A stretch of DNA of 64,000 nucleotides from Neobacillus cucumis (GTDB taxonomy: Bacteria > Bacillota > Bacilli > Bacillales_B > DSM-18226), in NCBI RefSeq assembly GCF_023715505.1, contig NZ_JAMBOH010000007.1, positions 213,807 to 277,806 on the forward strand, written 5' to 3'. The translations under genes were made by a program, and so were the position numbers. The notes below the pieces were generated by a model. It saw only the letters and a list, made by a program, of their open reading frames with translations, ran no database searches and was not told where the DNA came from. Positions 19,213 to 27,313 of this stretch are shown here, in pieces. The stretch's first letter is position 1, and each line of letters opens with the position of its first letter.

Positions 19213-19485
19213 TTAAAACTTTGACCTAATTGCGGGCAGGAGTTCAATGATGATGCCACCTGACGTCACAATTGCTGGGATAATGAGAAAGGCGAAAATC
19301 ATGTAAGTGTACTTCAATCTGCGAGTTGATTGGTTTACCCAATTTGAAATCAAATCGACTAACAGGGCGAGAAGTAAACCTCCGACTAAAAACAGAATGG
19401 AAAATAAGGTTTTTCCCCCGAAACCATCATCCTGACAAAACGCTCTTTTTTTGTAATAGCTAATTTCTTGGTGTCTACAAGGAAT
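19213..19485 (-). pseudogene. 5'-truncated membrane protein remnant
   Basis: A 90-codon open frame without ATG, GTG or TTG in its first half reads ...KKRAFCQDDGFGGKTLFSI then LFLVGGLLLALLVDLI and, after SNWVNQSTRRLKY, TYMIFAFLIIPAIVTSGGI. Two clear membrane helices and a charged loop indicate real coding ancestry. With no start codon or ribosome binding site it is probably a relic. A second frame just upstream (VDTKKLAITKKERFVRMM) may be the severed N-terminal piece, which would imply a frameshift near the G5A5 run at about 19415. Confidence 0.5.
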
Positions 19486-19522
19486 TTAAATATAGTCAAT
19501 AATAGGACTCTACTAATAATTA

Positions 19523-19936
19523 TTAATTTAATACTTTTGCCGGTTGTACAAATTCCACAGTTACACCTGCAAACCCCTCCGGTTTAGCAAAGGCAACTAT
19601 GGAGTTATGGGCACCCGGTCGGGGACTCCGATCTTTCATGTCTATTGATAAGTCCTCCATATTTTGAAGAGTTTTGCGAATGTCCTCTACCTCCACAGCG
19701 ATGTGATGTAATCCCCCTCCTGTTTTTTGTAGAAATTCCACAAGTTCACCTTCATCTCCTAAAGGCTGTATCAACTCTATCTGAGTATCTCCGATAGGAA
19801 GGAAGACAAGATGTACATTGAAAGATTCAACAAATTCAACCTTAGTTTCTTTTAACCCTAGTCCTTCCCGATAAGGAATAAGGGCTGTTTCAATATCCTT
19901 TACAATGATGGCGATATGATTAATCTTCTTGACCAT
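19523..19936 (-). CDS. VOC-family protein, methylmalonyl-CoA epimerase-like
   Basis: A 137-residue protein of the vicinal oxygen chelate fold: two beta-alpha-beta modules starting INHIAIIVKDIETAL and LHHIAVEVEDIRKTL. Metal ligands fit His7, Glu in TQIELIQP, His in GGGLHHIAVEV and Glu in TVEFVQP, as in methylmalonyl-CoA epimerase. AGGAG precedes the ATG. Epimerase activity is inferred; the neighbours (short-chain acid transporter, CoA-linked genes) would fit an acyl-CoA role, but a generic VOC role is possible. Confidence 0.8.
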   Translation of the reverse strand: MVKKINHIAIIVKDIETALIPYREGLGLKETKVEFVESFNVHLVFLPIGDTQIELIQPLGDEGELVEFLQKTGGGLHHIAVEVEDIRKTLQNMEDLSIDMKDRSPRPGAHNSIVAFAKPEGFAGVTVEFVQPAKVLN

Positions 19937-19991
19937 GAATATTCAACTCCTACCTTTTGTATTATTCTAACACTTGATATAATCTGAATTT

Positions 19992-20084
19992 TCAAACTTT
20001 TATAGAGACTAGGATTCCAGTAACAATAAGTGTAATGACACAATATCCTATAATACCCTTTACTTTGAGACCAACAATAGCTAC
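19992..20084 (-). pseudogene. C-terminal scrap of a second AtoE-like transporter
   Basis: Directly after the intact transporter's stop, another frame reads VAIVGLKVKGIIGYCVITL then IVTGILVSIKV and a stop. This parallels the intact protein's own end (GAGLKLTVKDFLGYCLPIL, IVIGIFL). It looks like the tail of a tandem paralogue whose body was lost. The intact gene ends with an unusual DYRSCLFTNLG tail, as though it reads past its natural end into junction sequence. Confidence 0.6.
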
Positions 20085-20088
20085 TTAT

Positions 20089-21516
20089 TTATCCTAAATT
20101 GGTAAATAAGCAACTCCTATAATCCAAAAAAATCCCAATAACAATTAATATCGGTAGGCAATATCCAAGAAAATCTTTTACCGTCAGTTTCAATCCAGCA
20201 CCCATAATTGGCATAAATAATAGAGCCCAGAATGGTTGAATGAGAGAAGTCCATGTTTCACCATAATTAATAGCCATTATTGTACGCGGAATACCCACTC
20301 CTAATTCCTGCGCTGCAGGTATAAATGCTGGTCCGGTTGCAGTAAATAACGATCCAGCTGAAGGAATAAATAAGTGAATAAACCCTTCCATTAAAAATGT
20401 TAATATTGGAAAAGTAGCTTCAGTTGAAATAGTTAATACAGTTTTTGAAAATACTTCTGCTAAACCTGTCCCTACTAAAATAGATGCAATTCCTCCATAA
20501 AGTGGAAATTGAATAGCGATTGAAGTACTAGCAGCCATATGTTTTGAGAAACTTTTTGCATAGTGATTTACATTCCTACTTACCATAAATCCAATAAACA
20601 TGATTAAAAATGCGATTGAATTTAAGTTTAAACCATTTAATCCATTTATAGCTAAATGGTAGAACATATACGCTACACCTAAAAGACCAATTACCCATAG
20701 GATTGGACGCCAGTTATTAATACGGTCGGCAAAAGTTTCATTTGCAACATTCCCCTCTATTGCAACAGCTATTTCTTCTCTTGTGTTTTCTGCTTCAATT
20801 AATAGTGATTTATAGGAAACAATTTCCTTTTTATTTTTTCCAATGAAATAGAAGATGGTCGTAATAGTAAATACAGTTGAAATCATTAAGATTAAATTCA
20901 TTGGAGAGAAAATGGTTGCTTCAAGAGGGATAACCCCTCCAAGCATATCTGTCAGTGGTCCTTCCGTAGCCACAAACAGTGGGATTGTAGCTGAGATTCC
21001 TCCCGCCCAAACAACCCAGGAAGAATAGGTAATGGCTGTTAACAATCGATAATCTACCTTATCATTTGTTTTGCCGATTGCACGTGCATAGGTCCCGGCA
21101 ACAACAGGCCCAATGTACCATCCTAGTAAAGAGGCAAAACCACTAATTAAAGCTGTTGATACATACGCTGTAGTTGGTTTTTTCACCCTTTTAGCTACGT
21201 TTGTTATTTGTTTCCCTATCCAAGGAGTTTCAACTATAACGAGAGCTGCAGCATAAGTAAGAATTAACTGGAAGGCAAAAGTAAACATCCAAGGAAATCC
21301 ATCAAACCATAAATTCACTACCTTAATGGGTTCAATATCTGTTAATATAACTGCTAAAAACATAGAGATAACAGTAATAGCAAGAACAAAAATCATGGAA
21401 TCAGGGAAATATTTACTATAAGCTTCTGCTACTTTTTCTGAAAGACTAAGATTTGCTTTACTTTGTTTTGTAATACCTCTCCGTTGATTATCATTTTCAG
21501 GATTATAAATACCCAT
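20089..21516 (-). CDS. AtoE-like short-chain fatty acid transporter (TIGR00366 family)
   Basis: About 475 residues with roughly 11-13 membrane helices. The family (E. coli AtoE type) moves short-chain acids such as butyrate or acetoacetate. Recognisable parts are SEKVAEAYSKYFPDSMIF at the start, SFASLLGWYIGPVVAG-like blocks, and SAGSLFTATGPAFIPAAQELG near the C-terminus. I start at MGIYNPEND because GAGGTG lies 6 bases upstream, inside a longer frame. The last ~10 residues look abnormal (see the adjoining remnant). Uptake of acetoacetate or similar acids would feed the nearby decarboxylase and CoA genes; that is inference. Confidence 0.85.
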   Translation of the reverse strand: MGIYNPENDNQRRGITKQSKANLSLSEKVAEAYSKYFPDSMIFVLAITVISMFLAVILTDIEPIKVVNLWFDGFPWMFTFAFQLILTYAAALVIVETPWIGKQITNVAKRVKKPTTAYVSTALISGFASLLGWYIGPVVAGTYARAIGKTNDKVDYRLLTAITYSSWVVWAGGISATIPLFVATEGPLTDMLGGVIPLEATIFSPMNLILMISTVFTITTIFYFIGKNKKEIVSYKSLLIEAENTREEIAVAIEGNVANETFADRINNWRPILWVIGLLGVAYMFYHLAINGLNGLNLNSIAFLIMFIGFMVSRNVNHYAKSFSKHMAASTSIAIQFPLYGGIASILVGTGLAEVFSKTVLTISTEATFPILTFLMEGFIHLFIPSAGSLFTATGPAFIPAAQELGVGIPRTIMAINYGETWTSLIQPFWALLFMPIMGAGLKLTVKDFLGYCLPILIVIGIFLDYRSCLFTNLG

Positions 21517-21742
21517 TTTCAACACCTCTATCATTAATTCGAGCAATTGTCAGATTTCCGATATCTAGTAATTTTTTATGCGAGTCAATAAATTGCCCCA
21601 TCCATTTCCAATAGTTTCTTGAGAGTTCTAAAATATCATTACCTTGTTCCTTCATACCAGATCCTGTACAGAATGCTTTATCCCCTGGACATGTTAAAAC
21701 AACTCCAACTTCATCATTCCAAGGAGCAATACAAACACGCAT
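21503..21742 (-). pseudogene. Internal fragment of an enoyl-CoA hydratase/crotonase (Oah-like)
   Basis: About 70 codons read DEVGVVLTCPGDKAFCTGSGM, then RNYWKWMGQFIDSHKKLLDI and GNLTIARIND before the frame diverges. This matches the centre of crotonase proteins, closest to the 6-oxocyclohex-1-ene-carbonyl-CoA hydrolase style (YWK-MGAFID-H). The N-terminal ~40 residues and everything after TIAR, including the oxyanion-hole and catalytic regions, are missing. It ends in the leader of the AtoE-like gene. Confidence 0.7.
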
Positions 21743-21846
21743 ATTGTTTGTTACAATGCTTTGAATTTAAGCAGTTATATACCTCAAGTCGATTATAGAA
21801 TCGTAGCGATTCCATTCTTTTTTTTAGGTGTCCAATTCATTGGTGT

Positions 21847-22116
21847 TTATAGCCTATAGGTAAAGCTATATACCGCGATCACAAAGAAACATGCTAAGGC
21901 TTTATCACGGTAATGGCAAAATATAAGATAGGCTTTTTTATGGGTTAATCCTGTTACGGCAAGAAGGGTAATAATCCCTCCGTTATGGGGCAAAGTATCC
22001 ATTTCTTCTGAAGCAGAACCCTTAATTCTTGATAAAGCATTCGTTGTAATTGCTCCGTTTACCAAGGGATTGGTAAACGGAGCAATTACCTCACGAGTAC
22101 CGTTTCTCCTTAGCAT
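21847..22116 (-). pseudogene. Deletion remnant of a GntP-family permease
   Basis: The 89-codon frame reads NPLVNGAITTNALSRIKGSAS, joined directly to EEMDTLPHNGGIITLLAVTGLTHKKAY. Both blocks occur in GntP-family gluconate/organic acid permeases, but there they are about 40 residues apart, so an internal deletion has fused them. The N-terminal bulk is absent and the tail after HKKAY is out of register. Its ATG overlaps the stop of the acetoacetate decarboxylase gene (TAATG). Confidence 0.7.
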
Positions 22117-22907
22117 TATTTTTGCAGACTGACCTCAACTTCCTCCGTTTTTGAAGGTGAGTATGTTTCCTCATCATCAAGATAATTGTAGACACGAGTC
22201 GCTGTTGAAACCGTAAGGTCGGTTAAGATATGGGATGCATGTAACACCTCAAGTACAGGAAGATCAGCCATAGGAGCTAAGGCGTGTTCAAATAGTTGTA
22301 AGCGAGCCGGGCCTGTCCATGCTTCTTTGATGGTTATATCAGTAATTTGTGTTCGAAGGAGTTCACATATTCTTAGCTTTCCATCAAAATCTGGCATGAT
22401 TTTAAGCATAAATGTCGGTGCCGTAATTTCTTCTCTAGCTTTATCAAAATCAAGAGGTTGATGCTTGTAGCCCATAGTTGCATTGGCTATGCGCAAGCTT
22501 CCATAATCAACCGTTCCAACAAGTGTGTCTGAATCAATAAATAAGCGGGGAGCTCCGAGCTTTTTCGGATAGGCACTCGCTTCCCGACCGACAGCAATGG
22601 CAGGGTGATTATCTACATACATACAATGTGAATACTCTCCCTTTATACCGTTATATGTAACGGGTATCACCTGGCCTGATTCTGTATAACGACCTAGTCC
22701 AGTCGCATCTGGCATATACATGATTTCAAACTTTACAAAGGGTTCTTCTACTTCTAATGGTTCGGGAACGATCCTTTTTAAGGCATCGAGATCGGTGCGA
22801 TAGGTAATATTTAAGTACTCACGGTTATTAAATTTAAATGGTCCTTTCGGAAAGGCAGGCCCGCCTAGTGGGGTAGTTATTTGTTTTAGAACATCTTTTT
22901 TCAACAT
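22116..22907 (-). CDS. adc: Acetoacetate decarboxylase
   Basis: A 263-residue protein matching acetoacetate decarboxylase: MLKKDVLKQITTPLGGPAFP at the start, the acidic pair in EPLEVEEPFVKFE, and ASAYPKKLGAP with the Schiff-base lysine. It converts acetoacetate to acetone and CO2. I use the second ATG: the first overlaps the AAAGGA ribosome binding site and the family normally starts MLK. It is followed and preceded by broken genes, yet its own frame is intact. Acetone from this enzyme could be a substrate of the nearby Baeyer-Villiger enzyme, or the enzyme may act on another beta-keto acid. Confidence 0.92.
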   Translation of the reverse strand: MLKKDVLKQITTPLGGPAFPKGPFKFNNREYLNITYRTDLDALKRIVPEPLEVEEPFVKFEIMYMPDATGLGRYTESGQVIPVTYNGIKGEYSHCMYVDNHPAIAVGREASAYPKKLGAPRLFIDSDTLVGTVDYGSLRIANATMGYKHQPLDFDKAREEITAPTFMLKIMPDFDGKLRICELLRTQITDITIKEAWTGPARLQLFEHALAPMADLPVLEVLHASHILTDLTVSTATRVYNYLDDEETYSPSKTEEVEVSLQK

Positions 22908-22930
22908 AATACTTTTCATCCTTTCGTTTT

Positions 22931-23173
22931 TTACTGATTTTCACTACGCCCATACTCAGGATGATTTGCCTTTTCTATGACTTCTTCTTCTGAAGCGAAC
23001 CGTATCAGTGGTGCTACGGGGCCGAAAGTTTCTTTGAAACATATTTTCATATTCTATGTTACGTCAATCAGTTGAGTAGGGGCGTAATAACTGCCTTTTG
23101 CATGGTCACCGTTTGTTAATGGATGGCCGCCGTACAGGATTTTAGCTCCCTTTCCTATTAGGTCTAGTGTCTA
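22931..23173 (-). pseudogene. Decayed aldehyde dehydrogenase paralogue (C-terminal remnant)
   Basis: The minus strand reads LDLIGKGAKILYGGHPLTNG, AKGSYYAPTQLIDVT, a TAG stop, NMKICFKETFGPVAPLIRF, then ASEEEVIEKANHPEYG fused to RSENQ and a stop. Each block aligns with the intact aldehyde dehydrogenase at 24412-25845, whose last residues are also RSENQ. It therefore carries a nonsense codon and an internal deletion of about 60 residues, and lacks its first two thirds. Confidence 0.85.
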
Positions 23174-23207
23174 AATAAGAAACCACCAATATGTCTTAAA
23201 TTCAAAA

Positions 23208-24392
23208 TTATATTACATTCCCACTTTTTAGGTTTTCAATTTGTGCTCTGGAGTAACCAAGTTCCTCTAAGATTTCGTCTGTGTGTTCTCCAAGCAAAGG
23301 TGGGTGGCGTCGAACATTAGACGGAGTATCCGATAACTTAACTGGAAATCCCGGCACTTTCAAATTCTTTACATTAGGATGTTCAATATCAATCATCATT
23401 TCCCTTGCACGAACCTGAGGGTGATTGAGAACTTGATCAATCGTGTGTATTGGACCACATGGGACCCCGGCATTATCCATCCTTTCAAAAATATCTTTGC
23501 TCTCCATCGTAATCAGTCTCTCAGAGATAATATTTATAAGTTCTTGACGATGGGCTACTCGCTTTGTATTTGTTTCAAAACGAGCATCTTCCAATAAGTC
23601 AATCCACTCGAAAGCCTGGCAGCACTTTGTCCATAATCGATCATTGGCTACAGCCAAAATGATATCCATGTCTTTTGCTCTAAACGATTGGTAGGGAACA
23701 ATCGAAGGATGTGCTGATCCCATTCTTCCGGCAGGCTTACCCGTTGCAAGATATCCAGTTGCCAGATGATTTAACAATACAACTTGTCCATCAAGCAAAC
23801 TTACATCAACAAATTGTCCTTTTCCTGTTCTTTGTGCAGAGAATAAAGCACTTAAAATTCCATAAGCAGCAAACATCCCCGTTGTTAAATCTACAATGGA
23901 CATACCTGCTTTTGCCGGCCCTGAATTGGCATCACCTGTGATACTCATTAAACCTCCAAACCCTTGTAAAAGAAGGTCGTAGCCGGCTCTATTCCTTTCG
24001 GGACCTGTTCTGCCAAATCCTGATATCGAACAATACACCAAACGGGGATTTATTTTTTTCATAGTTTCATAACCATAACCCAGCTTGTCCAGTGTTCCTG
24101 TTCGAAAATTTTCTACTAAAACATCAGCGTCTTTCGCTAATTTATAAATAATTTCTTTTCCCTCTTCACTTTTTAGATCGACCGTAATACTTCGCTTATT
24201 TCGGTTTGAACTAAGATAATAGCAACTTTCATCATTCCACGTAGGAGGAGTGAAGCGCCTTGACTCATCTCCTTGCCCAGGCTGCTCAACTTTTATCACA
24301 TCAGCTCCCATATCTCCAAGCAACATGGTAGAAAACGGGCCTGCTAATGTTCTTGATAAATCGAGTATTTTAATTCCTTCTAATGCATGCAT
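23208..24392 (-). CDS. Class III (CaiB/BaiF) CoA-transferase
   Basis: A 394-residue protein of the family III CoA-transferases: LEGIKILDLSRTLAGPFSTM, LLGDMGADVIKVEQPG, NRNKRSITVDLKSEEG and VLVENFRTG. The likely catalytic Asp lies in AGYDLLLQGFGG. These enzymes move CoA from a donor thioester to a carboxylic acid. It starts 19 bases after the aldehyde dehydrogenase stop, with GGGAG before the ATG, so it is the third gene of that operon. In this context it could activate the acid made by the dehydrogenase, for example a dicarboxylate or hydroxy acid. Confidence 0.93.
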   Translation of the reverse strand: MHALEGIKILDLSRTLAGPFSTMLLGDMGADVIKVEQPGQGDESRRFTPPTWNDESCYYLSSNRNKRSITVDLKSEEGKEIIYKLAKDADVLVENFRTGTLDKLGYGYETMKKINPRLVYCSISGFGRTGPERNRAGYDLLLQGFGGLMSITGDANSGPAKAGMSIVDLTTGMFAAYGILSALFSAQRTGKGQFVDVSLLDGQVVLLNHLATGYLATGKPAGRMGSAHPSIVPYQSFRAKDMDIILAVANDRLWTKCCQAFEWIDLLEDARFETNTKRVAHRQELINIISERLITMESKDIFERMDNAGVPCGPIHTIDQVLNHPQVRAREMMIDIEHPNVKNLKVPGFPVKLSDTPSNVRRHPPLLGEHTDEILEELGYSRAQIENLKSGNVI

Positions 24393-24411
24393 CGATGTCT
24401 ACTCCCAACTT

Positions 24412-25845
24412 TTACTGATTTTCACTGCGTATTGCTACAGAAACTAATTTTGTTTCAAGATAGTCTTCTAAACCATATTTACCGCCTTCTCTTCCTAATC
24501 CGCTTTGTTTCACTCCTCCAAATGGTGCTTGAACAGCAAATGGGGCGGGATCGTTTACTCCTACCATTCCATATTCAAGCTTTTCTGAAACGCGATGCAC
24601 TCTTGAAAGGTCATTCGTATAAAAATAAGAGGCCAGCCCATACTCTGTATTATTTGCTTTTTCGACAACCTCATCTTCATTACTAAAACGGATTAATGGT
24701 GCTACCGGACCAAATGTTTCTTCATAGGTAATCTTCATCTCTTCGTTTACCTCTGCCAATACAGTTGGGGAATAAAAATAGCCATCCTTATATTCATTTT
24801 CAGTTAATGCTTTCCCGCCGCAAAGAATAGCTGCACCTTTAGCTACAGCATCCATTACATGATCATGTGATTTATCAACACCCTCCTGATTCACCAATGG
24901 ACCTAACTGGGTGCTTTCATCTAATCCATCACCAATTCTCATCGATGAAACTTTATCCGCAAAGCGGCGTGCAAATGTATCATAAATAGAATCATGTACG
25001 TAAATACGATTCGTACAAACGCATTGTTGACCAGTTGATGAAAACTTACTACTAATAGCACCTTCAATGGCAAGGTCGATATCTGCATCTTCAAATACGA
25101 TAAATGGAGCGTGTCCACCAAGTTCCATCGAAACCCGTTTTACAGTGTCAGCAGATTGACGAATTAATTTTTGGCCAACTTCTGTGGAGCCTGTAAATGA
25201 AATTTTTTGAACCGTGTCACTAGCCATTAGTTCTCCAACAATGTCAGAAGAATTCCCAATGACAAGGTTCACAACACCTTCTGGAAGACCGGCCTCATCA
25301 AACACTTTAAAAAGTTCTAGAGATGATAAAGGTGCCTCACGGGATGGTCGCAATACAACCGTACAACCAACAGCTAATGCAGGCCCTAATTTCCTTGCTC
25401 CCATCGATAACGGAAAATTCCATGGCGTAATAGCCCCAACAACCCCAATTGGCTGCTTGATAACAGAAATTCTTTTATTTGGTGCAGATGCAGGGATGAT
25501 ATCCCCATAGACACGGCGTGCCTCTTCCGCATACCACTTAAAGAAAGCAATTGTATTCCCTACTTCATAGCGAGCATTATGGATTGATTTACCCATCTCT
25601 TTCGTAATGGTCTGGGCAAAGTGCTCCTTTTTTTCCTCCAATAGTTCAACTACTTTATGCAAATAAGCCCCTCTCTGTTCACCAGTCAATCCAGACCATA
25701 ATGGGAACGCATTTTTTGCTGCTTCTATTGCATGTTTCGTTTCTTCTTTTCCTACCAAAAATACTTTATCAACAACTAGGCCGTTTGCAGGATTTTTGAC
25801 TTCTAATACTTGATCCGTTTCTATCCATTTTCCATTAATATACAT
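24412..25845 (-). CDS. NAD(P)-dependent aldehyde dehydrogenase (succinate-semialdehyde dehydrogenase-like)
   Basis: A 477-residue aldehyde dehydrogenase. Visible motifs: TPWNFPLSM, FTGSTEVGQ, the glutamate block MELGGHAPFIVFEDADID, the catalytic cysteine in GQQCVCTNR, and ETFGPVAPLIRF. The style is that of GabD-type enzymes acting on omega-oxo acids. Its ATG shares one base with the upstream gene's stop (TAATG), so the pair is coupled. With the alcohol dehydrogenase it would oxidise a hydroxy acid to a diacid. A decayed paralogue lies at 22931-23173. Confidence 0.93.
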   Translation of the reverse strand: MYINGKWIETDQVLEVKNPANGLVVDKVFLVGKEETKHAIEAAKNAFPLWSGLTGEQRGAYLHKVVELLEEKKEHFAQTITKEMGKSIHNARYEVGNTIAFFKWYAEEARRVYGDIIPASAPNKRISVIKQPIGVVGAITPWNFPLSMGARKLGPALAVGCTVVLRPSREAPLSSLELFKVFDEAGLPEGVVNLVIGNSSDIVGELMASDTVQKISFTGSTEVGQKLIRQSADTVKRVSMELGGHAPFIVFEDADIDLAIEGAISSKFSSTGQQCVCTNRIYVHDSIYDTFARRFADKVSSMRIGDGLDESTQLGPLVNQEGVDKSHDHVMDAVAKGAAILCGGKALTENEYKDGYFYSPTVLAEVNEEMKITYEETFGPVAPLIRFSNEDEVVEKANNTEYGLASYFYTNDLSRVHRVSEKLEYGMVGVNDPAPFAVQAPFGGVKQSGLGREGGKYGLEDYLETKLVSVAIRSENQ

Positions 25846-27053
25846 TATTTTGCTGATTCCCCTTCTTGAGATAATGGTAAAACCTTATTGTAGATTTTAA
25901 TAACATCTTCTTTATAAACTTTTCGCGGATTATTTGGAATGGTCCCTTTATCTTCCATTGCATCATGCGCTAAACGATCGACCATTTCCTTTGTAAATTC
26001 AATTCCTAAATAACTAAAATCTTTTGGTATATTTAGTGATTGAGTAAAATCATTTAGTAAGACTACTAGTTGTTCCGCTGCTACTTTATCATTTTCAAAG
26101 GTTAAAGAAGGATCAAAGATTCTAGCAATATTTGCATATTTTTTATAGTTTGAGATTAGATTGTGTTTAATAACATAAGGTAATAGAATCGCATTTGCCA
26201 GACCATGCGGAACATGGTAAATAGCCGACATCGGATGGGAACAAGAATGAACAAGACCAAGGCCACCAAGACCAAAGGCCATACCCGCAATGGTACTTGC
26301 TAAATGCACTTGTGATCTTGCTTCAAGGTTATCAGGATGTGCATAACTTGGTGGCAAATGATCTTTGAGCATTTTAATGGCTTGCAGGGCTAAGCCTTCA
26401 GTTATTGGAGTTGAACTAACAGAAGTAAAGGCTTCTAGTGCATGAACTAAAGCATCCATTCCTGTAGTGGCAACTACATGGCGTGGAAGTGAAGTGGTTA
26501 ACACTGGATCCACAAATGCAATCTTAGGAGCCAATACTGGTGAAGCAACAACATATTTCCTGCCTGCCTCATGATCAGTGACCACTGCAACAGTCGTTAT
26601 TTCAGAGCCAGTACCGACTGTTGTAGGAATAGCAAACAACGTTGGGATTTCGTTCACAACTGGTTTTTCACCACGGCGATAATCAAGGATATGGCCGGGA
26701 TGACTGACAATTACTCCAACGGCTTTTGAGAAGTCCATCGCACTTCCTCCGCCAACTGCGAGTATCATGTCACATGATTCGGACTTATAAACTTGAGCCC
26801 CCTTCATGACCGTTACGGCATGAGGATTTGGCTCGATTTCTGAAAATACGATTGAATCAATCCCATTTTTTTTTAAAAGAGATTGTATTTTATCTGGAAT
26901 TCCAGCTTGAACAAGCCCCGGATCAGTGGCTATGAAAACCTTTGATTTATTAAATTCCTTTATTTTTACTGCTAAGATGTCCTCGACACTGTTTACTCCA
27001 AAAATCACATTTGTAGGTAAAGCAGAATTAAAAGTTTGCTGACTTAAATACAT
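25845..27053 (-). CDS. Iron-containing alcohol dehydrogenase
   Basis: A 402-residue group III (Fe-ADH) dehydrogenase. The NAD-binding motif GGGSAMDFSKAVG is at about residue 100. Metal ligands fit the Asp and His in TGMDALVHALEAF and the two histidines in VHSCSHPMSAIYHVPHGLANAI. It interconverts an alcohol and an aldehyde with NAD(P); related enzymes act on 4-hydroxybutyrate, methanol, ethanol or diols. TAGGAG precedes the ATG. It heads the alcohol dehydrogenase, aldehyde dehydrogenase, CoA-transferase operon. No sigma-54 promoter is evident just upstream, so it may be read through from the monooxygenase unit or have its own promoter. Confidence 0.93.
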   Translation of the reverse strand: MYLSQQTFNSALPTNVIFGVNSVEDILAVKIKEFNKSKVFIATDPGLVQAGIPDKIQSLLKKNGIDSIVFSEIEPNPHAVTVMKGAQVYKSESCDMILAVGGGSAMDFSKAVGVIVSHPGHILDYRRGEKPVVNEIPTLFAIPTTVGTGSEITTVAVVTDHEAGRKYVVASPVLAPKIAFVDPVLTTSLPRHVVATTGMDALVHALEAFTSVSSTPITEGLALQAIKMLKDHLPPSYAHPDNLEARSQVHLASTIAGMAFGLGGLGLVHSCSHPMSAIYHVPHGLANAILLPYVIKHNLISNYKKYANIARIFDPSLTFENDKVAAEQLVVLLNDFTQSLNIPKDFSYLGIEFTKEMVDRLAHDAMEDKGTIPNNPRKVYKEDVIKIYNKVLPLSQEGESAK

Positions 27054-27271
27054 AATATTCTCCTATTCCACTCGTTTATTGTTTGATAGTTAAGTAGGGA
27101 TCGGGAATCAGGGGATAAATTTTTATTTCCATGATTCTTACACCCTTTAGGCTTAATCCAGTCATAACTACCATGCAGGTTTGGGTATAATAGTTAATAA
27201 AAGAAATTCATTGGGTGATACAACAGTTCATTCAAAGCAATCAGCTGTGTAATATAGGGTTCAGTGTTTTA

Positions 27272-27297
27272 GAGCCGGGCCGGACTGTCCCCGGCTC
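27272..27297 (-). terminator. GC-rich hairpin after the monooxygenase gene
   Basis: GAGCCGGG and CCGGCTC pair around an 11-base loop about 17 bases after the stop of the monooxygenase. No good T run follows, so it may pause or attenuate more than terminate. Confidence 0.45.
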
Positions 27298-27313
27298 CGT
27301 TAGTAGTACTAAT

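Noticed and set aside
21798..21828. GAATCG/CGATTC hairpin before a T run
   Set aside because: The stem is only 6 bp and is separated from the T run by several bases; no rightward gene ends here.
27054..27230. Second sigma-54 promoter before the Fe-alcohol dehydrogenase gene
   Set aside because: No GG-N10-GC with TGGCA/TTGC context was found on the minus strand in this gap.
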